Of a stretch of 64,000 bases of DNA, positions 22,272 to 33,510 are shown in pieces; position 1 is the first letter of the stretch, and every line of letters begins with the position of its first letter. Both the position numbers and the translations under genes were made by a program. Location of the stretch: assembly GCA_037447655.1 (NCBI GenBank), contig JBBHKE010003463.1, positions 33,263 through 97,262 of the forward strand, read 5' to 3'. This DNA is from Zygnema cylindricum (Eukaryota; Streptophyta; Zygnematophyceae; Zygnematales; Zygnemataceae). The notes under the pieces are model-generated. The model was not told the DNA's origin, did no database searches, and saw nothing but the letters and a program-made list of their open reading frames with translations.

Positions 22272-23735
22272 GTCTCCTCATAGTCAATTCCCTCTTTCTA
22301 CGTAAATCCCTTCGCCACTTAGCGAGCCTTGTAGCGCTCCATGGTGTTATTCTGGTTGAGTTTCAGATTAAATACCCACTAACACTTAATTGGTTTCTTG
22401 TTAGATGGACAATCCATCAATTCCTAAGTATCACTAGCCATAATTGAGGCCATCTCCTCATAAATGGTTGTCTTCCACTGGTTTCTCTTAGAACAAGTCA
22501 TTGCCTCATTATAAGTTTGAGGTTTATCGCGGTGAGACAGTTTGGTTACCTTATTGTTAACTTGCCTCTCTTGTAGTCTTTTGCTGCTTCTTCTTCCTCC
22601 CTCAAACTCGGTTGCCGAAATAAATGGTTCTCTTGGATTCTATCGAACAGTTTCTCCTTCTCCCCTATCCATTGATTCCGGGTCGATTTCCACCACGTCT
22701 TCCGCTTTGGTTGGAGTTAATACTAGGGGTGTCACATATGGGTCTTTCTTGATCTGATCTGTACCTACAAGATCGTCATCTTATTGAAATCGTGGATAGT
22801 TAGGAAGCTGAAAGTCATCAGAAATTTTTGACTCAAATTTCATTCTGACTATCTTTGTAGGCTTAAAGGGATCTTTAGATTTTCCTTCATCCATAACCAC
22901 TAAATGCTTTACTAGGATAATATCCTCTTTTTTGAGATCATAGACTCTATATCCTTTACATCTTCCTCATATCCTAGTAGGTATTATGGTTTTCCTTTTG
23001 GGTCTAACTTCCAGTTTGACCAATCTGTGTCTAAACTGAACACTTGACTACCAAAAACCTTTAAGTGTGAATTATCTGGTTTTTAGCCTGTCCATTAGGG
23101 TGTTTCGCCTTTTATTGCTGAAGTAATAACTATATTTTGGAGATAATTTGCACAGTTCATTGCTTCGGCCAAAAAATTCTTTCCTATTTTCTTATCTGAC
23201 AGCATACTCTTAGCACTATCACTCAATGTTCTATTTAATCTTTGAGCTACACCATTCTGCTCAGATTTTTCAGGAACTGTCTGTTGGTGTTGCACTCAAT
23301 CTTCCCTCAGAAAATCCTCAAACTGGTTAGAGGTATACTCTCCACCATTATCACTCCTTACTCTCTTGAAAGAGGTTTCATGGAGTTTTTCACTCTATGC
23401 TTTATATTGTTTAAAACATTCCTGAGCCTCTGACTTATTTTTCAAAAAATACAACGTGGAATACCGAAACCAATCATCAATGATAGTCATCATAAATCTC
23501 TTCCCCCCCGGTTATGGCACTCTGGCTGGCCCCCAAATATTTGTGTGTACTAAATCTAGAATCTTTTCTCCCTTATAGGTGGCTGTTTTTGGGAAGGGTA
23601 ACCTGTGTGCTTTACCTTGAGCACATCCACTACAATCTCATAGATTCTCACTCTCACCAAACTGAATCTTTTCCACTACCCTTATCTTTTTCATCTCTCT
23701 CAATTTATCTAGATTATCTTAATCAAGGGCTTGTA
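22272..23735 (-). pseudogene. Integrase (second copy) to RT amino end of copia B
   Basis: Minus-strand frames show integrase core pieces (QHQQTVPEKSEQNGVAQRLNRT at 23230-23295, SDNGGEYTSNQF near 23330), the post-integrase linker and the start of RT near 22272-22530. Stops and frameshifts are frequent. The catalytic glutamate segment reads AQRLNRT instead of AERLNRT. Confidence 0.7.
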
Positions 23736-24072
23736 TCTCCTCATTTGCAAGTAGAGAGGGCATTCGATCTTTGAGTGGCTCTTCTAGAAATGTACCAAAG
23801 TGGTACGATTCAGCAACAGCAATTGGCTGATCAGAAAATGAACGCATATGTATACAAGAAGATGTTGGATTTTTGTAATGAGCTCGCAACACTTTTCAGG
23901 AAGCTAGAGAGTGCTCGATAGGTTTAAACTGAAAAGATGAAAGTTAATTGCTTGCTCCTGAAGTAACTAGATGAGTTCGAGAACATAGTCAACTGTGCGT
24001 AGGACTTCCCAGTCTCAAGGTGGATTTAGAATTCAGTGGTAGGGATGATTCTCGTTCGGGAGAATACGATTG
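23736..24072 (+). pseudogene. Inverted gag fragment inside copia B
   Basis: Plus-strand sequence encodes the Gag segment PHLQVER..., then EMYQSGTIQQQQLADQKM and MLDFCNELAT, oriented opposite to the surrounding minus-strand integrase. It is flanked on both sides by copies of the same integrase stretch (about 23440-23720 and 24072-24300). Confidence 0.7.
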
Positions 24073-25000
24073 ACAAAAAATACACCTTGGAATATAGAGA
24101 CCAATCATTAGTGATAGTCATCATAAATCTCTTCCCCCCTTGTGAGGGCACTTAAGCCGGTCCCCAAATATCTGTATGTACAAAATCTAGAATTTTTTCT
24201 CCCTTATAGGTGGCTGTTTTGGGAAAGAAAAACCATTTTGCTTTACCTTGAGCACATCCACTACAATCACTTATATTATCACTCTCACTGAACTAAATCC
24301 CTTCCACCACTCCCATCTTTTTCATCTCTCTTAACTTATCTAGATTCACATGCCCAAGCCTCTTATGCCACATCATAATATCATGAACACCAGTATAATA
24401 AAGTTTCTTTGTTTCATTACTTAAAATCAGCCTAAACATCCCTTGGCTACCTTTCTCAGCAATGAAATAGACATCCTCCTCAAAACTAACAGTAAAGACT
24501 CCTTTCCTAGTGCTAGTAAAAAAACTCTTATCATCTAATACAGATGTATAGATGAGGTTTTTGTTCAGCTCCGGAATAAACAATACATTGGAGAATGCTA
24601 CTATGGTTCTCTTTATTTCTACTAACTTTTTCAAATCTACCGATCCTACAAGAGTAGTAGTGACTATCCTCCCATCCTCGTACTCTATCTCTACGGTGGG
24701 AATCTTTCTTATCTTAGTGAATAGGTGCTTATCTTTACACTTGTGCATGCAGGCACTTGAATCTATAATCCAGCCTGCTTCACCTTTCAATCCACCGTAA
24801 GCACATTTATGCCTTCGTGGAATTTTGACCTCGTTTTTCGCCTCCAACTCCTCATCCAATAGAAGCTCACCGTCCTCGTCTTCAGATTCCGCCTCATGTA
24901 CCTGTGTCACAAGTGCCTTTTTCTTTCCTCTCGGGGTTCCACCGTCCTGCCCCTTCTTTAATTGAAGCTCGGTTAGCTAAGTGCACTCTGCCATATAGTG
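24072..25000 (-). pseudogene. Protease and pre-integrase region of copia B
   Basis: A good minus-strand frame at 24293-24910 carries the protease site as WIIDSSACMHKC (DSGA changed to DSSA) and then VLFIPELNKNLIYTSVLDD and the integrase zinc-binding start MMWHKRLGHVNLDKLREM. The glycine change alone should disable the protease. The frame ends near 24290, shortly before the duplicated segment. Confidence 0.75.
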
Positions 25001-25960
25001 CCTCGATTTCTTACAAAAATGACATAAACCTTTGGGAGTCCTTGGTCCAAACTCGTTGGTCTGATTTTTCTGCTCCCTCCCTCCATAGTTTTTGACTGGT
25101 TTCCGGGACTCCTTGTTCCTTCAATCGGTCGCAGTTGCTAGGGCTTGCCCACTCTTTCCTCCCCTTCGGATCTTAATTGTATTCTTTGGAAAAAGAGTCA
25201 TCCCTACCATTGAGTTCCATATCCACCTTGAGTCCGGCAAGTCCTGCACACGGTTGACTATGTTCTCGAACTCATCGGGTAACTTCATTGATAAACAATT
25301 AACCTTTTAATTTTCACTAAATTCTTTTCCCGCACTCTCTAGCTCCATAAAGAGTTTAGTAAGCTCATTGCAAAAATCCAACATCTTCCCCCCTTTGTAT
25401 ACATACTTCTTAACTTTTTGATCAGCCAACTGTTGCTGTTGAATCGTTCCATTTCGGTACATCTCTATGAGAGCCATCCAAAGATTGGATGCCCTTTCTA
25501 TCTGCAAATGAGGGCATGCAAGCCCTTGAGTAAGATGGCGGAGGATGAAGTGCTTTGCTGCCATATTGTTGAAGGCCAGGTATGAGTATCATTCTCCTCG
25601 TTCCTTGGAATAGGTGACCTGAATGCTGAACTAGTTGCTATTGGTGAGGTTGTCTCCTTCTCCGTTGCTTTGTCCACCACCTCTCCTTCCTTTGTCTCCT
25701 CCTTTGAAGATGGATCTGCTTTTCCTTTTGAATCTACTTCCTCCAAACCCTAGAGGGACTCCAAGACTTGATGGACGCCTCACTCGTCCACTCACTATCC
25801 CCCAAAACCTTTTCTCGCATAGAGCTCCTATCATAATACTTTCCCAATAGATGAAGCCAGTTCCATTAAAGATGGGTACCCTAGAGGGTGGGCCCATAAC
25901 TTGAAACTTTGAGACCCCCATAAGTCCACAGAGTGGTTAGCTTCCAAGAAGCCTCTAAGA
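25000..25960 (-). pseudogene. gag of copia B
   Basis: Minus-strand frames at 25631-25921, 25498-25746 and 25307-25564 together give the Gag core: MGVSKFQVMGP start, FIYWESIMIGALCEKRFWG, HFILRHLTQGLACPHLQIER, then EMYRNGTIQQQQLADQKVKK. A zinc-knuckle region follows near 25020. As in copia E the ATG lies inside the LTR and the frame reads through the primer site. Confidence 0.75.
25888..25901 (-). other. Primer-binding site of copia B
   Basis: On the minus strand GTTATGGGCCCACC follows the LTR end, one base diverged from the GGTTATGGGCCCACC seen in copia A. Same initiator-tRNA anticodon-arm type. Confidence 0.65.
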
Positions 25961-26706
25961 TAACCCTGACCCCTTTGTATTTCAGTAAGAATAACTGCCA
26001 CCCTGGAAAACAAAAACACTGACCACCTTCACCCCTATGAAGGGAAGACTCCCATGAGTTGATAGTAAAAAGAATCTCTGAATTTGCTCCCTTGAGCAGT
26101 AAGTTATGGAGGCTCAAAGTTGACCTTTCGTACAAAAGCTCTTTGGGAGAGATTATCCTATCTACCAATTTTTTCGAAGTCCTATCTCTCTCACACACTC
26201 TATTTACAGACGTACGGATCTAATTATATTACACTTCCGTACACAAAAGTACATATGCCGTTGTACTTTTTGTACGGATATTGTACGATATGGCCTAAAA
26301 GTCGACAAATGTCATATCCGGATTCGGTCTCGTAATTCCCGATGATGTCGCGATCCAACGCAATTTTGACTTCTGTCATTCGATGTGGCGATGACCACAA
26401 ACTGCCGAGATTCTCTTCCACAATCTCGGCTTTCATCTCGGCCGTCCGATTGAATGCAGATTTCAATTAGAGACGTCATAAATACTGTCGCGGTATTTGT
26501 TTTGTTTAAATAAATAAATGCGCGGTACTTGTTTCTTATCCGTACCGTAACTCGTACTTCTACATAACTGACTCTATGTATACCGTAAGCAGTTCTGTTA
26601 AATGAAATATCATACGTGGCAATGTTTAGATAAGTATCAAACCCTACAGCATGTATCATTAGTAGTAGACGTAACGCATAAGGTTACCACCTACCGGCTG
26701 CGTGAC

Positions 26707-28071
26707 TGTAAAAGAAGTGTAAAAGAGGCCACAATACACCACAACACGTCAAAGTGCACAGCGGAAGACACCAAGGATCTCCCCGTAGCAACAACAAGAG
26801 TACACAGAACTCACAAACAAAGTTGGGCTTTATTACTTGAAAGAGAGTACAAGGTGTGCTAGCTGTATAGGTCTACTTGAGGTCTCAATCACTAGGTCTT
26901 ACTCGATTATTTAAACTAACTAACTGCTAGTCAACTTAGTACTGTACAACTGTACACGTGGACCTTCACGGTCAACCGAGATCTATCCAAAACTTCATTC
27001 TAGAACTATACAGCTCAATCTACATTCTGCAGCGTTGCTATGCTGTGTCGCTACGCTGGTGCGCTACTAAGTTGCTACGCCGCTAAGTTGCTATGCTGCT
27101 ATGCTGCGCTGGTCTGGAATCGCAGCTGCGCTGCTCTGAAATCGCAACTATAGCAGCCTAGCCCTAGCCACTAAGTACCCAATTCTGTAACCCTGTTACA
27201 GTGCCTCCCACTAAGGATTCAGCGTCCCGCTGAACTTGATTGAGTCAGGGAAACTGCAATTGCCGGAGTATGTCATATGTTTCCTCGCGATACTCTTCGA
27301 ACTCCTGGCGAAGGACGTCGAGTTGATTTTGGAGTTGTTCACATCGGGTCTCCAGTAACGCGATGTGACGATCTGCAGCTGCCAACCGCCGCCGAGTAAT
27401 CCGTTCCCAAACCAGATCTTCCCCTTCCTCAACCTCGGGTACTTCGGGTCGCGGCGGAATGACCGCCGGTGCAGGCTCCTCAGCTGCCGGAATCCAGGGT
27501 TCCTCGGGTTCAGCCACTGGGGGAACTTCCTCTGGTTCCTCGTCCGCCGGTTCCCACCGAGGTACCTTTCGTAATTTGAAGGACACATGTTTCCTTGCAG
27601 CTCGGGCCCGCTGCAGAGCATTCTTTCGAGCCAGCTTGAGTACTCGCACCTCAGGGGTGACCTCCGCTCGAGAGATGATGTCGTGGAGGCGGACATCCCA
27701 CGGGTGATAATGGCGGAGTAACCCGGGAACATCAATCCTGTACCTGTAGTTGTCCTCTACCACTTCCACGAACGGTAAAGTGTGAGGATTCAGCTGCACA
27801 TAGCCTTTATGATTATTCCCCAGGTCCTTGGTCCGCATGAAATTCCACGCTGGGTGTGACGGAACGTCGGCAGGGATACGGATAGGATCTCCAAGCTTCC
27901 CTATACGCCATTCTTCGGGCCACTCCGAGGGGTTCCAATAAAACCTTTTGGCGAAGCTGAAGGCGAGGTCCTGCTTCTTCCATTCTTCCGGGATCTCCTC
28001 CTTCGCCTCCTATCGCAACTATAGCAGCCTAGCCCTAGCCACTAAGTACCCAATTCTGTAACCCCGTTACA
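26707..28071 (-). mobile_element. Small nested LTR element with an open reading frame
   Basis: Ends TGTAAAAG..GTTACA. The left LTR (26707-27200, 494 bp, TG..CA) shares its last 60 bases with 28012-28071, the remnant of the other LTR. Flanks are GTGAC (26702-26706) and ATGAC (28072-28076), a probable 5-bp target duplication with one mismatch. In minus orientation the order is truncated 5' LTR, open frame, purine-rich AGTGGGAGGCAC, 3' LTR. No RT or integrase is present, so it is non-autonomous or internally deleted. Confidence 0.65.
27245..28009 (-). CDS. Unrecognised protein of the nested LTR element (5'-truncated)
   Basis: An open minus-strand frame of 254 codons runs from the truncated LTR junction to a stop at 27245; the first ATG is at 27838 (197 aa). 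The upstream part is rich in W/P (RFYWNPSEWPEEW), the middle is a Pro/Glu-rich linker (EEPEEVPPVAEPEEP), and the carboxy end is a predicted coiled coil (LETRCEQLQNQLDVLRQEFEEYREETYDI). This layout resembles a Gag-like or capsid-associated protein, but I recognise no family. GC content is higher than in the surroundings. It may be a captured or retrotransposon-specific frame. Confidence 0.5.
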   Translation of the reverse strand, partial: EAKEEIPEEWKKQDLAFSFAKRFYWNPSEWPEEWRIGKLGDPIRIPADVPSHPAWNFMRTKDLGNNHKGYVQLNPHTLPFVEVVEDNYRYRIDVPGLLRHYHPWDVRLHDIISRAEVTPEVRVLKLARKNALQRARAARKHVSFKLRKVPRWEPADEEPEEVPPVAEPEEPWIPAAEEPAPAVIPPRPEVPEVEEGEDLVWERITRRRLAAADRHIALLETRCEQLQNQLDVLRQEFEEYREETYDILRQLQFP

Positions 28072-28347
28072 ATGACGTTCGACAGGTTCCAGGATCAAAT
28101 CCTGGTGGCATCACTATTTCTTTGAGTAAATAAACTACCAAACTACCATTTAATAAATCAACTAATACGTTTCCCGTAAACCTCTGTATAGCCTAGGTAG
28201 CCATGGCTCTAGCTTCCTCTCCAACTTCGCAGTGAGTGTGACAAGTGTGGGAATTTGAGAGAGAAGTTAGAGATAGACTGCCTCAACTTTTTTCTGTATT
28301 TCTATTTAGACATAGTTAATTCTTAAAAAAGACCATCAATTTCTACA

Positions 28348-31110
28348 TTTGTCTCCTTTTACGCCTTCTGGAGGTCTATGATGGAGGAGTTCCTTCGCTG
28401 GAAGCAGGAGAACGTTGGTGAGGAGATGAGTAAGCAGGGACGTCGTATTTGTATGGTAAGACAGGTGGGCTCGGTGAACCACGGAACGCGGCAGCCAGAG
28501 AAACAAATGGCGAAAGAAAGGATCCTTGAGGTGGTAATGGTGGAGGAGTGGAAAGTCCGAGGGAAATGTGTTGTCTTCGGTCGGGTTGTAATAACACCAC
28601 GGCCTCAGCAGTTGAAGACCCAATCACTGAGACAAAAGAAGGACGCTCAGTGGTGGCGGCTGCAACGTTACCCGGTAGATCTGCACCCATCCCCTGTTTG
28701 TTAGGTCTTTTTGTCCCCCCCCCCTTCTCCCTCAAGGGGAGTCTCCGGTCTAAGTTCTGAGGAAGTCCTGGGAGCTGGCGCTTCGTAGGGGTTGTCTGTC
28801 CTGTATGTTGTCTCTCAGCGGAGGGACTTGTCACTCTAGAAGGAGCTACCTGTCCACTAAGGATCCCTCCTGATATTCGTCTAGCCTCTTTTATGAGGAA
28901 CAATTCTTGTTATAGGGCCCTCTTCGGTTCTTCTTCAAGGGCCTCCCAATCTATGGTGACGGGTCCAGCCCCCGCCGTAGCCTGACTCTATGATCGCAGG
29001 ATATCAACCAGTTTTTGTGTACTGCTCACCACCCCTAAGAGATCCGCAATCCCCAACCCCGATACCTTGGGATCAGTGGGTCTAAAACGCCACAACCCCT
29101 CAAATGGTCGAACCGCTGGTGAAGAGGGAGACCTTGAGCTCGGAGAGGCGGAGTCGGAAGGGAAGAACGGCTCCGCTTTAGGTAGGGGGGAGAACCTGCT
29201 CTTGCGGTCTCGATGGCCGAACCGGTACCCCTTCTTTGGCTCGAGTAACCCTCGCTTGCTGGTTCCTTCTGCGGCCCGTGTCCGAGGGATCGCCCCGCCG
29301 TGAGACAGCTTGCTGGTTGTGGTGTCCTGAGATTGGGTGGGATGATGGTAAGAAGTTGATGGCCCCTCAGTTGCTCCTGTACTGAGGTTGAGGAGCCGCT
29401 CTCGCACGAACTGCTAAGTATCTCCACTACACCTCCCACTAGGCGTACTACTTTTGCTCAGTTTGACGTGGCTACGTGTTGCACCAACTCCTTCTTAATC
29501 TTCAACTTATGGAGATTATAAGGGTTAAGATTACTTTGCGACCTGGATGGTTACGATCGGCCAAGATCTCTGGATCCATGTACATTTGAGCTATCGATGC
29601 CTTAGATCTGATATGGCCACCGATCTCGGGAAGGTGACCAGGGACCGCTTCCTTATGTGCCAACCACTTTCTACCAGAGCCACCGCTTCCTGCCTCTTCG
29701 CTCCTCCAATCTAACACCCGAAATATCCTTATCCTGAACTTCTCCTCCCACCATAGGGGACGGGAGAAGAAGATCTAAATCCCTTTATAAAAGTACTCCG
29801 CCCTGAGCACCTATCCTCTTTAACCTAAAGAGACAAGTTGCTGTTTCAGTATTGTGATGATCTGTTGAAAGTCTAACAAAAATCCTCTCAAAATCCACTA
29901 TTCTGGTACAAAAGATTCTGGTAATCGACCCCAGAAAAAACCCAACCGAAGTCCTAAAAAGGACTACCAAAGAGAGAACCAAGATACTTCCACTCAGAAA
30001 AATGAAAGGATAGAAATATAAAAATGCTATCTCAGATTTAACAATATCACCTTGCCCTTAGAAAAATAGAGAATAAAGTTAGAATGTGGAATAATAGCAA
30101 GCGAGCTCAACCTACCCCCAAAACGTAACGCGAACAACAAAAGGAGACGAAATCTCCCCCGGAAAACCTTGGAATAGGTAAGGCCTCCTTAACTCCTCGG
30201 TTTTTGCGACTCGGAACCGACAAGACCCTTCTTGGTTTCCAACAAACACCAGTCCCCAAATCGCCCAAAGCAAGAAAGACAGTGCCAACCACCCAACCGG
30301 ACTAAAATTTCCACAAAGAACGCATGAAACCCAATATGGCAATAAGGTCACAATCACATACAAACAAAAGTTCTCCACAAGAAAGTTTGCTGGAATTTCT
30401 AGGGTTTTTCTCAAGAGACAGTACTGAAACAACAATCTGTCTCTTTCGGCCCCAAGTGCCTTATACAAGCAAAGTTTCTCCTACAGACAAAGCCCAAGTC
30501 AAGCAATACCAGGAGCGAATCACCAGCCAGGAATTGTTATCGTACGGACATAAGACAAAACAGGTTGTACTACACTCAGGGAAAATAGTTAGGCGATTAT
30601 CTCCGGCTAGATTAGAAGCCACGTGTTTTTCAATGACACAATCCTAAGCAACAAAGTTCTAAATTGACGTGAAATGCCTAACTTTGACTTACATTAATAA
30701 ATGCTCTACACGGCTGGTGGACCTGAAATAACGTCCTACTGATAGTCAACAGCAAAATCTACGAGAATATTCCAAAATTTACGTGGCTTTCCACAATGTA
30801 GCCCCCAAAATGACAGGTGGCAAATGGTCGCAGGTAACAGGATAATAATCTTTGGAACTGAATAACTCCGTTGTTTGGCCTCCGTTAGGCCCGAAGTAAA
30901 GTGCGTTCCGCTCAGTTAAGAAAATAGAAGAATCTGGTCTGGCTGAGTGCCCTCCTTTCTCCGTACTTTAAAGACCGTATGGAGGGAAAAGGTCGGGATA
31001 TCTTTGGTAAGATAAAGAGGTGCCTGTGAATCACACGAGCTTGACTGAATCTGTACCGTGTAAAATATGTTTTGATTAGACAACCATCATTCTAACCGCC
31101 ACCCAAAGTG
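28348..31110 (-). mobile_element. Ty3/gypsy fragment (LTR/leader and gag amino part) on the minus strand
   Basis: From right to left it matches the LTR-like DNA of gypsy D (for example the ACTGAGCGGA..CGCACTTTA block, plus 50033-50055) and then the gag amino region of gypsy D (GGVVEILSSS, 29400-29430). The gag part ends at 28348, where copia B inserted or recombined. No RT is present. Together with gypsy D it forms a head-to-head pair. Confidence 0.7.
28380..29720 (-). pseudogene. gypsy gag amino-terminal part (minus strand)
   Basis: Frames at 29035-29439 (MGGVVEILSSSCESGSS) and 28376-28903 (KRPNKQGMGADLPGNVAAA..FVSVIGSSTAEAVVLLQP) align with plus-strand gag of element D at 33630-34700 (GGVVEILSSSSES; GLGADLLSGNASV..FVSVEVSTTVEALVEL). 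The region is Pro/Ser/Arg-rich and low in complexity. Frames shift several times, so it is not translatable as one protein. Confidence 0.65.
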
Positions 31111-31119
31111 AGCTTTTGA

Positions 31120-31580
31120 CGGCATTTGGAGATTGCGTCACGTTGTGCCACGTGGCGCTGCATTGTTTGATACGGGAAAATATAGGAGGAGGAACCATGG
31201 CTTCGATTTGACAAGTGTCACCTTGTAACCATGTCGTACAATGGACGTACAATAAGTAAATCGCCCATTGTACCTTCTTGTACTATATAGTGTTCCTATT
31301 GGACTAGGGTTTAGTAGTAGGTAGTCGTGAGTAGGCAGACCAAGACTTAGTGATATTTAGGTACCTCTCTCTAAGAGAGCTTGTAACTATAAAGGTCATC
31401 TTTGACTAGACATAACTAACTGCTCAAAGGAGCAAATTCAACGATTCATTTTGCGTTTGACTCAAGGAAGTCTTGTCCTCACAAGGGTGATGGTTGTCAG
31501 AATATTTGTGTTCTTGGGCGGCACTTATTTAGTGAGAAAGTGGAAGGGGCAAATATTATCCTAGAGGCTTTACTTAGCCT
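31120..31580 (+). repeat. Copia LTR fragment, 3' portion
   Basis: It matches the downstream half of the copia E LTR: CCACGTGGC, ACCATGTCGTACA..GTACAATAAGTA, CTCTCTCTAAGAGAGCTTG, then ACTGCTCAAAGGAGCAAATTC and GACTCAAGGAAGTCTTG. It is diverged and not followed by copia coding sequence. It separates the minus-strand gypsy fragment from the second CTG array. Confidence 0.6.
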
Positions 31581-31914
31581 GCTCATTTTGTGGGTTAATG
31601 GAGACCACAAAATTTCATTGTTGAAATGTGTCGCCGCGTTACTTTATAAATATTTAAAAAATACAACATTGGTATCTATTCAACAAGACCTACGGATAAG
31701 GATGACGGCTATTCCATACGTTTGTCATCCAGAGGTCTTAAGATCAAATCGTGTTTTTGGCAGCCTAACTTTTGCAAAAGCTTTGTCTTCTGCCTCTCTT
31801 GTGAGGCAGCCATGGGTACGTTATTTGCTCTTAGTGACTACGACAAGTATGAGAACATTCTAAAATGCCCATAGACTAACTAAGAAGATAGATTATAAAA
31901 TACCTTTTTTCAAC

Positions 31915-32185
31915 ACTAGCTATTGTTGGTGGTAGTACTAGCTACTGCTGCAACTAGTACCAGAACTATAACAACTAGTAGTTCTAGTTACTGATGCTGC
32001 TAGTAGTAGAACTACTCTAGCTGGTAGTGTTAGCTACTAATGCTTCCAATACTAGGACTACTACAGCTTGTAGTAATAGCTGCTGCCATTGCCAGTACTA
32101 GAAATATTACAGGTGGTAGTACTAGCTACTGATGCTGCCAGCGCAAAAACCACAACATTTGATAGTACTTGTCGCTGCTGCTGCC
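31915..32185. repeat. CTG / AGTACTAG degenerate tandem array (array 2)
   Basis: Same units as array 1 (GGTGGTAGTACTAGCTACTG.., CCAGTACTAGAAATATTAC). On the minus strand it lies between the copia C stop and purine tract (around 32200) and a TGTTGAAAAAAGGTATTTTATA sequence (around 31911) that resembles the start of the copia A LTR. Confidence 0.7.
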
Positions 32186-32189
32186 CTTT

Positions 32190-33510
32190 TTTTCTAGTTT
32201 GTCTTTTCTTTCACTCCACACCTCTCCCTACAAAATATCAATTTTGGAGAGGGAACGGGCTTAGTCATCATATCTGCTACCATCTCTCCATCTGGTCTAT
32301 ATTCCAAACTAATTATTTTATTCTCAACTATCTCTCTAACAAAGATTAAACGAATATCGATATGTTTTACTTTAAAGTGATGCTTAAGGTTTGTTGCAAT
32401 TGCAATCGCAGCTTGATTGTCACAAAATATCTTTTGAACTCCATTATTCATATATCCTAGTTGTAGAAGCAAGATTTCACCCACATTAATTATTTCACAG
32501 CCGTACAAAGGGCCATATTCTCAGCCTCCATGGTAGAATGAGCAATAACCTTTTGCTACTTGCTGCTCCAACAGCAAGCCCCATTTCCAACATACAACAC
32601 ATACCCACAAGTACATCTCCTCATCGGAGCATCCCCATAGTTGGCATCACTCCAAGTGGTGATGTCAGTATTATCCCCTCCCAAATGCAACCACAAATCT
32701 CTTGTTCATATCATGTATCGCATGACCCTTTTGTCCGCTTCCTAATCTATCTTCCTAGGATCATTCATAATCCTACTTAGTACCCCCACAGCTGTTGCTA
32801 TATAAAGACGAGTACAATTTATAAAATAGATCAAACTATTGACAACTGTTTTGTACGGAATAGTTTGCATGAACTTGCTTTCTTCAGGTTCTAACTCATT
32901 ATCTAAGATCAAGACTCCCTCTTCTAAGCTCCCCTCATTTCCCTTCTTGAAGTCCATTGGAGTCGTAAAACTATTTGTTTTATCCATTTGAAATTTTTCA
33001 AGCATATTCGCTATTGCTTCCTTTTGAGTTAGTCTAAGTGTTTTCTTCTCTCTATCCCATTCCATTTGAATTCCCAAAATTAGCTTTGCCTCTCCGAAGT
33101 CCTTCATTTCAAATCTACTTTTTAGATTGTTTTACAACTTATTAATTTTCTCCATCAATTTACTCAAAACAAGCAAATCATCCACATAGATACCAATGAA
33201 AATTATTCCTTCCTCATCCTCAAGTAGATATATGGAATGTTCCGAACTGCTTTGGATATATTTGAAACTTTTTAAAAACTCGTGTAGCTTCTTGCTCCAT
33301 TGGCGTGGAGCTTGCTTTAGTTCGTAAAGGGATTTTATCAGTTTGCACACCTTACTTTCTTCTCATTTCTCCATAAATCCTTCTGGTTGCCGCATGAAGA
33401 TCTCTTCTTCTAATTCTCTGAATAAGAAAGTGGTTTTGATATCCATCTGGTGCACTTCTATGTCTTGGGCTGTCCCAAGACTTAGTAGAATCGGGACGCA
33501 AGAAAATCTT
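32190..33510 (-). mobile_element. Copia C fragment: RT carboxy part and RNase H
   Basis: The minus strand encodes RT from EVHQMDIKTTFL (near 33440), KSLYELKQAPRQW, the catalytic YVDDLLVL (33170-33200) and the RNase H segments FCDNQAAIAIATNLKHHF and MVADMMTKPVPSPKL (32230-32440). Frameshifts separate the pieces. The 5' half and a clear 3' LTR are missing. At about 33510 it abuts plus-strand gypsy gag. Confidence 0.8.

Larger units (their letters stand above)
22272..28347 (-). mobile_element. Ty1/copia retrotransposon B, truncated in RT and internally rearranged
   Basis: On the minus strand it runs from the 5' LTR (25902-28347, itself interrupted) through gag, protease, integrase and the RT amino end, and stops at 22272 in the segment AKGFT..EGIDYEET. 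RNase H and the 3' LTR are absent. It belongs to the same family as copia E. An inverted gag piece and a second integrase copy lie at 23735-24300. Confidence 0.85.
25902..28347 (-). repeat. 5' LTR of copia B, split by a nested LTR element
   Basis: Minus strand starts TGTAGAAATTGATGG at 28347 and ends TTTCA at 25902. Subtracting the nested 1365-bp element and its 5-bp duplication leaves about 1075 bp, close to the copia E LTRs (1060-1061 bp). Landmarks shared with E include the tRNA-like B-box GGATCAAATCC (28092-28102, + strand) and the CTCATAACTTACTG-like 3' part. Confidence 0.75.

Noticed and set aside
27211-27735. 174-aa minus-strand frame overlapping the nested-element ORF
   Set aside because: It is an alternative frame of the longer open frame 27245-28009, which has the more protein-like composition and extends upstream.
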